From: Amphimedon queenslandica
Taxonomy: Eukaryota; Porifera; Demospongiae; Haplosclerida; Niphatidae
DNA length: 64,000 bases
NCBI RefSeq assembly: GCF_000090795.2
Contig: NW_003546245.1
Span: forward strand, 540,380 to 604,379
Direction: 5' to 3'
Made by a program: the position numbers and the translations under genes. Every line of letters starts with the position of its first letter. The stretch's first letter is position 1. This document shows, one piece after another, positions 13,542 through 23,795 of this stretch. The notes beneath the pieces were generated by a model that saw only the letters and a list, made by a program, of their open reading frames with translations, searched no databases and had not been told where the DNA came from.

Positions 13542-16500
13542 GGAATAATAATAATATACATGTACAATATTTTGAAATTTCTCTGTCTCTTTTAGGGTAT
13601 ATTATTTTCTGGTTCAGATTGTCTCAAAACTCCAATGGATTTTGTGAGGTTATGGCTCCATGAAGCCTCACGTGTCTATGGTGACAAACTGATAGAGATC
13701 AAGGACATGGAGAACTTTACTAAAATGAAATTTGAAATAGCCAAGCAGTCCTTTGAGGTAAGACAACATCATGTTCATTATATACTTATTTCTTTGTTTC
13801 TTTACCTCTTTCTCCTCCCTATTACTGTAGGATCTTGATGATACAGCATTGAAAGCAGAGCCTCACATCTATTGTCACTTTGCTTCAGGCATAGGAGAAC
13901 CAAAGTACCTCTCTGTGGCATCCTGGGAGTCACTGAGCAAGATACTAGAGGAGGCCCTCGATTCTTACAATGAGATTAATGCTGCTATGAATCTTGTACT
14001 CTTTGAAGATGCCATGTACCATGTGTGAGTTATACTTCATGACTGTTTATTATAGATTTTGTACTGTGTCCATATGCAACTGAATTCATCTCTCCTCTCT
14101 CTCTCTCTCTCTTCCCATTGCAGTTGTCGTATTAATCGTATTCTAGAGGCTCCACGTGGTAATGCTCTACTGGTTGGTGTAGGAGGCAGTGGCAAGCAGA
14201 GTCTGACAAGACTTGCTGCTTCTGTCTCTGGACTGGAAGTGTTTCAGATACAGCTAAGGAAAGGATACGGAGTCGGTGACTTGAGAGCTGAGCTGGCTCA
14301 GCTATACATCAAAGCTGGTCTTAAAAATATTGGTACAGTCTTCCTACTCACTGATGCTCAGGTAGTAGAATAGACTATGCACACAACAAAATATAGATTA
14401 AATTTGTGAGGCTTTTGGTAAAAAAGTGAATGAGAGAGAATAAGTCCTATAGTACTCCTGTAAAGTAAAAAGTAATGAATGATGATTTTTATGGTTAGGT
14501 GCCAGATGAAAAATTCCTTGTCCTCATTAATGATTTATTAGCTTCTGGAGAAGTCCCTGGAATATTTGCCGATGATGAATTGGAGAATGTAATCAACGGA
14601 TTGAGGAATGAAGTGAAGGGAGCCGGGATCCAAGACACTAAAGAAAATATATGGAAATTCTTTATTGACCGTGTTAGAAGACAACTTAAGGTAGAGAGAG
14701 AAGAAAAGAGAGGCAGGGAAGTACAATTTTAAAAAATCTTTGTTAATCTTTATGTAGGTTGTGTTGTGTTTTTCTCCTGTTGGTTCTACCCTGAGGGTAC
14801 GCAGTAGGAAGTTTCCAGCTATTGTTAACTGCACATCCATTGATTGGTTTCATGAATGGCCAGAAGAAGCTTTAGTGTCTGTCAGCTCACGTTTCTTATC
14901 AGACATTGAACTTATTACTGTAAGAATAAATGTTCCTATTACTAAAATCAATCTCTTTTTCTCTCTCTCTCTCTCTTCTCTATAGCCTGAAGTAAGGGGT
15001 TCTGTCAGTAAGTTCATGGCTTTTGTTCATGGTAGTGTGAACGAGATGAGTAAACTTTACCTTGCAAATGAGAAGAGATACAATTATACCACACCTAAGA
15101 GCTTCCTTGAACTGGTTAGTACTATTAATAATGTGAAACATAGACTCTATGCATGTATAGTAAAAGTACTCTATCATTCATTTTGCCTCTTAAATTTTTT
15201 TACCAAAATGGCTATGAAAGATACAAGTTTTGTAAGCTGCAGTTTTGTGAAGAAAACTTGCATTTAGCACAAGGAGCTTCAATGTGTCAAAATAGAACAA
15301 CATCCTCTTTTAAAAAATGTACATAAAAGCTACTAAAAACACTGTTGTCCGAATAGACTACTAGATAGTGCTATATCTTGCTGTAATGGATTACAATTTC
15401 ACTGCTACTGGTAGTATCAATGGTCCTGTACTAGCTGCAGTATTTGCTGTTGAAGCAGTGGTGGGTTTCATTGCTAATATCATTGTCCTCTCCATCACAT
15501 TATATCAAAGAAAGTCCTTCAAGCAACCATCAGCGATATTCTTCACTTCTCTCATTTTATCAGATCTCTTGGCTGTATTGATATACCTTCCCATGACCAC
15601 AGTTTCCACAGGAGCTGAAGAATGGATATTTGGAAGCACCTTTGAACAGAGAAGAGCAACTTGTGTGTTCTCTGGAATTATTTTTTGGTTCATTCTTTAT
15701 GTCACTACAGGAGTACTAGCTGCTATATCATTTGATAAGTGCCTCTTCATCGTTAAACCATATTTCTACAAGGGGTTCATTAAGCCATGGGTAGCACTGG
15801 CAATCACAGTTGCTCTATGGATAATCATTGGCCTCATGTTCACGCTGCCATTAATTAACTTTGAAAATTATTATTATTATGGAATTTATTTCGGGCCTTG
15901 TTATGTTGGGTTTCTCAGAAAAATCATCTATTCAATAATATTTGGCCTATGGCTTATCTTCATCATTACGATTATAGTCACATCAGTTTGGACATTTTGT
16001 TTCACTCGCCGGTTTATAAACAATCAGTCAGCAATAGGAGGAGAAAATGCCTATAACTCACGAAAGATGAAGCTGTTTGGAATATTTGGATCGATGCTTC
16101 TTGCCTATACATTGTGTTATGCCCCAGCTGTTATCATTGGCTTTATTAGCTTTGGATTTGCTTTACCTTATGAGGTTTTTGCCACTACTACAGTTGCACT
16201 TCACTTTGCTCCAATAGTATCTCCAATGATTCAAGCATATTTCAGACCAGAAATAACAAAATCTCTTGTATCATTCAAAAATGCTCTCTGTGAAAAATTA
16301 AGATGCTCACATTCAAATTAACTTCAGGACTTTCCACTGACTGTCCTATTTTCTTCTTAGTATTATAGTTAGCACTTAGCAGTATCATTTTTGTAGTGTT
16401 GATTTCCTTGTTATTAATTTCAATAAATTTGATAAATAAAACAATAAGTTAAGCTTCCTTGAACTGGTCGTTACTAAATTAATAATGAAACATAATGCAT

Positions 16501-19500
16501 GTATAGTTGAAAGTACTCTATCATTTGTTTTACCTATTAAATATTTTACCAAAATGGCTATAAAAGATAGGTTTGTAAGCTGCAATTTTGTGAAGAAAAC
16601 TTGCATTTAGCACACAAGGAGCTTCAATGTGTCAAAATAGAACAACATCCTCTTTTTAAAAAACATATATAAAAGCTACTAAAACACTTTTGTCCAGATA
16701 GACTACTTACTAGAGAACACTGCATCTTGCTGTAATGGATTACAATTTCACTGCTACTGGTAATATCAATGGTCCTGTACTAGCTGCAGTATTTGCTGTT
16801 GAAGCAGTGGTGGGTTTCATTGCTAATATCATTGTACTCTCCATCACTCTACATCAAAGAAAGTCCTTCAAGCAACCGTCAACAATATTCTTCACTTCTC
16901 TCATTTTATCAGATCTCTTGGATGTGCTGGTATACCTTCCAATGATAGCAGTAGCCACAGCAGCTGAAGAATGGATACTGGGAAGCACCTTTGAGCAGAA
17001 AAGAGCAACTTGTGTGTTCTCAGGACTAATTTCCTGGTTTATTCTTCATGTCTCTGCAGCAGTACTAGCTGCCATATCATTTGATAAGTGTCTCTTCATC
17101 ACTAAGCCGTATTTCTACAAGAGGTTCATGAAACCATGGGTAGCACTGGCAATCACAGTTGCTGTATGGATAATCAATGGTCTCATGTTTACGCTACCAT
17201 TAATTGGCTATGAAGATTATTATTATTATAGAATTTATTTCGGGCCTTGTTATGTTGGGTTTGTCGGAAACATTATTTATGCACTTATCTTTGGCCTATT
17301 GCTCATCTTCATCATTACGATTATAGTCACATCAGTTTGGACATTCTGTTTCACTCGTCGGTTTATAAACAATCAGTCGGCAATAGCAGGAGAAAATGCC
17401 TATAATTCACGAAGGATGAAGCTGTTTGGAATATTTGGATCGATGCTCCTTGCCTATACATTGTGTTATGCCCCATCTATTCTCATTGGCTTTATTAGCT
17501 TTGGATTTACTTTACCTGAGGAGGTTTTTGCCACTACTATAGTTACACTTCACTTTGTTCCAATAGTATCTCCAATGATTCAAGCATATTTCAGACCAGA
17601 AATAACAAAATCTTTTGTATCATTCAAAAATGCTCTCTGTGAGAAATTAAGATGCTCACATTCAAATTAACTTTAGGACTTTCCACACATGACTGTCTTA
17701 TTTTCTCTTTAGTATTATAGTTAGCACTTAGCAGTATAATTTTTGTAGTGTTGATCTCCTTATTATTAATTGCAATAAATTTGATAAATGAAACAATAAA
17801 ATAAAACAATAAGTTAAGCTTCCTTGAACTGGTCATTACTAAATTAATAATAAAACATAATGCATGTATAGTTAAAAGTATTCTTGTCATTTGTTTTGTC
17901 TATTAATTTTTTTTACCAAAATGGCTATAAAAGATACAGGTTTTGTAAGCTGCAATTTTGTGAAGAAAACTTGCATTTAGCTCAAGGAGCTTCAAAGTGT
18001 CAAAATAGAACAACATCCTCTTTTTTTAAAAACATATAAAAGCTGCTAAAAACACTGTTGTCCAGATAGACTACTAAAGAGCACTATATCTTGCTGTAAT
18101 GGAGTACAATTTCACTGCTACTGGTAGTATCAATGGTCCTGTACTAGCTGCAGTATTTGCTGTTGAAGCAGTGGTGGGTTTCATTGCTAATATCATTGTA
18201 CTCTCCATCACTCTACATCAAAGAAAGTCCTTCAAGCAACCGTCAACAATATTCTTCACTTCTCTCATTTTATCAGATCTCTTGGATGTGCTGGTATACC
18301 TTCCAATGACCACAGTTTCTACAGGAGCTGAAGAATGGATATTTGGAAGCACCTTTGAGCAGAGAAGAGGCACTTGTGTGTTCTCAGGACTAATTTCCTG
18401 GTTTATTCTTCATGTCACTACAGCAGTACTAGCTGCCATATCATTTGATAAATATCTCTTCATCACTAAGCCATATTTCTACAAGAGGTTCATGAAACCA
18501 TGGGTAGCACTGGCAATCACAGCTGCTTTATGGTCAATCATTGCTTTCTTATTTATATTGCCATTAGTTGGCTTTGGAGACTATAATTATGGAATTTATT
18601 TTGGGCCTTGTTTTGTTGGGTTTCTTGGAAACATTATCTATGCAATTATTATCTTTGGCCTATTACTCATCTTCATCATTACAATTATAGTCACATCAGT
18701 TTGGACATTCTGTTTCACTCGCCGGTTTATAAACAATCAGTCAGCAATAGCAGGAGAAAATGCCTATAATTCACGAAAGATGAAGTTGTTTGGAATATTT
18801 GGATTGATGCTCCTTGCCTATACATTGTGTTATGCCCCAACTATTATTTTTGGATTTATAAGCTTTGGATTTGCTTTACCTAATGAGGTTTATGCCACTG
18901 TTACAGTTACACTTCACTTTGTTCCAATAGTATCTCCAATGATTCAAGCATATTTCAGACCAGAAGTAACAAAATCTCTTGTATCATTCATAAATGCTCT
19001 CTGTGAAAAATTAAGATGCTCACATTCAAATTAACTTTATGGCTTTCCACTGACTGTCCTATTTTCTTTTTTTAGTATTATAGTTAGCACTTAGCAGTAT
19101 CATTTTTGTAGTGTTTATTTCCTTATTATTAATTTTAATAAATTTGATAAATGAAACAATGGGCAGAAAGTTGAAAATGAGACACTATCAGACAGAAATA
19201 TTGATTATAATCAAAATTTATTAAAAATTCCATTTTATAAAAATGGCTTAATCTTAGTCAAGGACTGGTAACATTCAGCCATTCATACCTCTCCCACACT
19301 ATATAACCAATGCTAATAACTCTTATTTTTTTCTTTCATTACAGATTGCACTATACCAGAATCTTTTAACTAGTAAACACAGTGAGCTTATTGCTAACAT
19401 GGAACGTCTTGAAGGAGGTCTTGAGAAACTAAAGAGCACTGCAGCTCAAGTTGACGATCTCAAAGAGAAACTAGCTGCTCAGGAGGTAGAGCTCAAGCAG

Positions 19501-22440
19501 AAGAATGAAGATGCTGACAAGCTTATTGAGATTGTTGGAGTGGAGCAAGAGAAAGTTAGCAAAGAGAAAGCAATTGCAGATGGCGAAGAAAAGAAAGTGG
19601 CCAAGATAAACGAGGAGGTGACAAAGAAGCAGAAGGACTGCGAAAGAGACTTGGCTCGTGCTGAACCAGCTTTGAAAGCTGCAGCTGCTGCACTGGACAC
19701 ACTCAATAAAGCAAACCTTACCGAGCTTAAATCTTTTGGAAAGCCTCCGCCAATTGTTGTGCAAGTTGTTGCATCTGTGATGATGCTCTTGAGTCCTTCA
19801 AATAAAATACCCAAAGACACCTCTTGGAACTCCGGAAAGAACTTTATGGGGAAAGTGGATCAGTTTCTGGACTCATTAATTCATTTTGACAAGGAGAACA
19901 TACAGGAAGCTAACCGTAAAGCTGTAGAGCCATATCTCCAAATGAAAGAGTTTGACCCTGATTTTGTAAAGGGCAAATCATTTGCTGCAGCAGGTGAGGG
20001 AGAGAGAGGGAGGAGGGTGGGAGATTGTATCGCTTTACATTATTCAATGCTTTTTTAGGTTTATGTGCATGGACTGTCAACATTGTCAAGTTCTATGAAG
20101 TTTTTTGTGACGTTGAGCCAAAAAGGAAAGCTCTGGCTGCAGCTAATGCTGAATTAGCAGCAGCACAGGATAAGCTATCAAAAATCAAAGCAAAGATAAA
20201 AGAGCTTGATGATAATCTTGCGGAACTGACCAGACAGTTTGAGGAAGCTACCTCAGCTAAACTGAAGTGTCAGCAAGAGGCAGAGTCAACTGCTACTACA
20301 ATATCCCTTGCAAACAGGTATCATTATGATTATAATTAAAGTTGCTCAAAACTCAGGCCGAAAAAAATTCATAAAAAATCCAAATTTAATCGGAATCAAC
20401 TCAAACTTTCTACACAACATAAAAACATGTATATGCATCAGAAAAAATTATAAAAATAAAGAATTTTTTCCTTGCCATTTTTGGTGAAATCGGGCCAAAG
20501 TCCCTGTACTATAGTACAGGGTGTCGAGCAAAATTTTGCCAAAAATGGCAAGGAAAGAATTTTCCATTTTTATAATTTTTTCTGATGTATATACATGTTT
20601 TTATGTTGTGTAGAAAGTTTGAGCTGATTCCAATCAAATTTGGATTTTTTATGAATTTTTAAAGTTGCTCAATTTCGTCAAGAATGGCTATGTGATTATG
20701 TGTTTTATCATTAGACTAGTAAATGGTTTATCAGCTGAGAAGGTCCGTTGGGGTGAGTCTGTGGAGAGGATGAAGAAAGAAGAGATACTCTTACCTGGCG
20801 ATGTCCTCCTAACTGCTGCCTATCTCTCGTACGTCGGGTGCTTTGGAAGAAACTACAGACTGAGCCTGATGGACGATAAATGGTTGCCTTTCCTACAGAA
20901 ATTAGATGTAAGCTAGCATCAAATTATTACACATTTATAATTCTATATTGTACATGTACCTTTTGCTGATTCTTTTGTAGCCTCCTATACCAAAGACAGA
21001 AGATCTTGATGTACTATCGCTATTGACTGACCCTGCTACCATAGCTCACTGGAATAATGAGAATCTACCCAGTGATCGTATGTCCATAGAGAATGCTACC
21101 ATATTGACCAGTGCTGAGAGGTGGCCACTAATGATTGACCCACAGCTCCAGGGGATCAAATGGATCAAGACAAGAGAGGGAGATGAATTGAAAGTCGTTA
21201 GGCTTGGAAGCAAAGGGTATAAGAGGAAGAGACGATAAAATAATTTTCTTATATTTTATTATTATTTTAAAAATAGATATCTTGATGCTATTGAGAGAGC
21301 TGTCTCTAATGGTGACTGCTTACTCCTCGAGAATATAATGGAGTCCGTAGATCCTGTACTAGACCCTCTACTGGGACGACTAACTATTAAGAAAGGACGT
21401 TATATTAAGATTGGAGACAGAGAAGTTGAATATCATCCCAAGTACGAACACCCTGACCTCCTCTCTCTCCATTTCTTTCATCTCTTTTGCTCTCTGTTTT
21501 CATGATTATATTATGCTATGCTCATTAGGTTTAGAATGATACTACAGACAAAACTAGCAAATCCTCACTACAAACCTGAGATGCAGGCACAAGCTACACT
21601 CATTAACTTCACTGTTACAAGAGATGGACTGGAGGACCAGCTCCTAGCTGAGGTGGTATCAACTGAAAGACCTGACCTAGAGAAAACAAAAGTAAGATGG
21701 GACATTTTAAAAATAATATTAAATATTCTTTTTTTGATGTTAATTTTGTTGTGCATAAATCATTGTGTTTATTCTTTTCATGACAGACTGAGCTAACGAC
21801 ACAGCAGAATGAGTTTAAGATCAGACTGAAAGAGTTAGAGGATAATCTACTCTCACGTCTCTCGTCTGCTGGAGGAAACTTCCTCGGCGACACAGCCCTG
21901 GTTGAGAACCTTGAGATTACTAAGAGCACAGCACAAGACATTGAGATGAAAGTAAAGTGACAGAATAAGAGAGAGGGAGAAAGAGAAAAATGAATCTGTT
22001 TTATTATCTTTGCTCATTGTGTAGGTACAAGAAGCTATAGTTACTGAGAAGAAGATAAACGAAGCAAGAGAGAACTACAGGCCAGTTGCTGCACGAGCTT
22101 CACTTCTTTACTTTATATTAAACGATTTGAACAAGATCAATCCTCTGTATCAATTCTCATTGAAAGTAAGAAATAGTTCTTCTTTTCTCTTGTCATTTGT
22201 TTTATACTATAAAAAATTTAAAATAAATCTCTTTGCCTTCAATCTCTTGTCTTTTTTGCTCCATAGGCCTTCAGTGTAGTGTTCCACAATGCTATAGACA
22301 GAGCTGAAGAGAATGAAGACATTAAGGCTCGTGTGTCCAATCTCATTGACAGCATCACTTATATGGTCTACATGTACACATCCCGTGGTCTTTTTGAGAG
22401 AGACAAACTAACTTTCACCTCTCAAGTCACCTTCCAAGTA

Positions 22441-22520
<80 letters not shown>

Positions 22521-23710
22521 ATAGGGTCCATTACTGGGAAATTTTTATGATTGCTGTTACATTTAACAATAGTGTTATTAATCTTTGCAAAAATTTTGTA
22601 ATATACTTTTCATTGGAATCAACTCACATTTCCTCCATAACACAAAACATGGCTTATCCCAGTTATTTCTCTTTAGATATTGCTGATGGATAAGGCCATT
22701 GATCCAACTGAGCTGGATTTCCTGCTACGTTTCCCTACAGTCCCAAATGTTAACAGTCCAGTCGACTTCCTCTCACACAACAGCTGGGGTGGCATCAAGG
22801 CACTAGCTAACATGGACCAGTTCAGAAATATTGACAAAGATATTGAAGGTAATTATGCCTATTTAGACCTGTGTTTACATGATTCGGAATTTATTTTTTA
22901 CTTAAAGAAGATTACAAACGTTATTGTATTGCAGTTTGAATAGAGATTAAAGTCTTTGTCTGACACTCTCTCTCTCTCTCTCTCTTTCTTTAGGTTCTGC
23001 TAAAAGGTGGAAGAAGTTTGTAGACAGTGAGACACCAGAGCAAGAGAAGTTCCCTGGAGAATGGAAGAACAAGAGCTCCCTACAGAAGCTCTGCATGATG
23101 AGGGCACTCAGACCAGACAGGATGACATATGCTATGCTGTAAGCAGAACACAATGTCTTAATTCCTTCCCTTCTTTGCTCAGTTCATTCCTTTGTCTTGA
23201 AAAGAAAATGCTAAATCTAGAATGTATGTTGTGTTTCAAAGTTTGAGATGATTCCAATTGACATTAGATTTTTTTAATGAATTTTTAAAGTTACTCCAAA
23301 ATCGGGCCAAAGTCCCTGTACTAAAGTACAGCCAAATTTCACTAAAAATGACAAGGAGAGAATTCTCCATTTTTATAAGTTTTTCTGATGCATATACTTG
23401 TACTTAGGTTGTGTTTCAAGTTTGAGATGATTGTGGTCAAAGTTAGATTTTTTATGAATTTTTAAAGTTACTCCGAAATCGGGCCAAAGTCCCTGTACTA
23501 TAGTACAGGGTCTTGAGTTAAATTTTGCCAAAAATTACAAGGAGAGGATTCTTTATTTTAATAATATTTTCTGATGCATATACATGTACTTAGGTTGTGT
23601 TTCAAGTTTGAGATGATTCCGATCAAAATTGGATTTTTTACGAATTTTTAAAGTTGCTCCAAATGCCATGTACTACTAGTGTAGCATGCTTTGTGAGACA
23701 TACCTCATTC

Positions 23711-23795
<85 letters not shown>

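Larger units (their letters stand above)
15101..19160 (+). repeat. Tandem triplication (~1.35 kb unit) of a GPCR gene inside a dynein intron
   Basis: Three head-to-tail units start at 15101, 16453 and 17818, so the periods are 1352 and 1365 bp. Each unit opens with the same 15 bp, gcttccttgaactgg. In the first unit this is the last 14 bases of dynein exon 42 plus the G of the splice donor. Intron-derived sequence, a promoter-like stretch, one GPCR reading frame and a short 3' region with AATAAA follow. Similarity stops near 19160. Units 2 and 3 therefore carry relics of the dynein exon edge. The relic donors have drifted from GTTAGT to GTCGTT and GTCATT. Confidence 0.93.

Noticed and set aside
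22279-22524. ORF ending in a long Arg-Glu repeat
   Set aside because: Only its first part is dynein exon 51. The ER repeat is the (GA)n microsatellite read past the splice donor.
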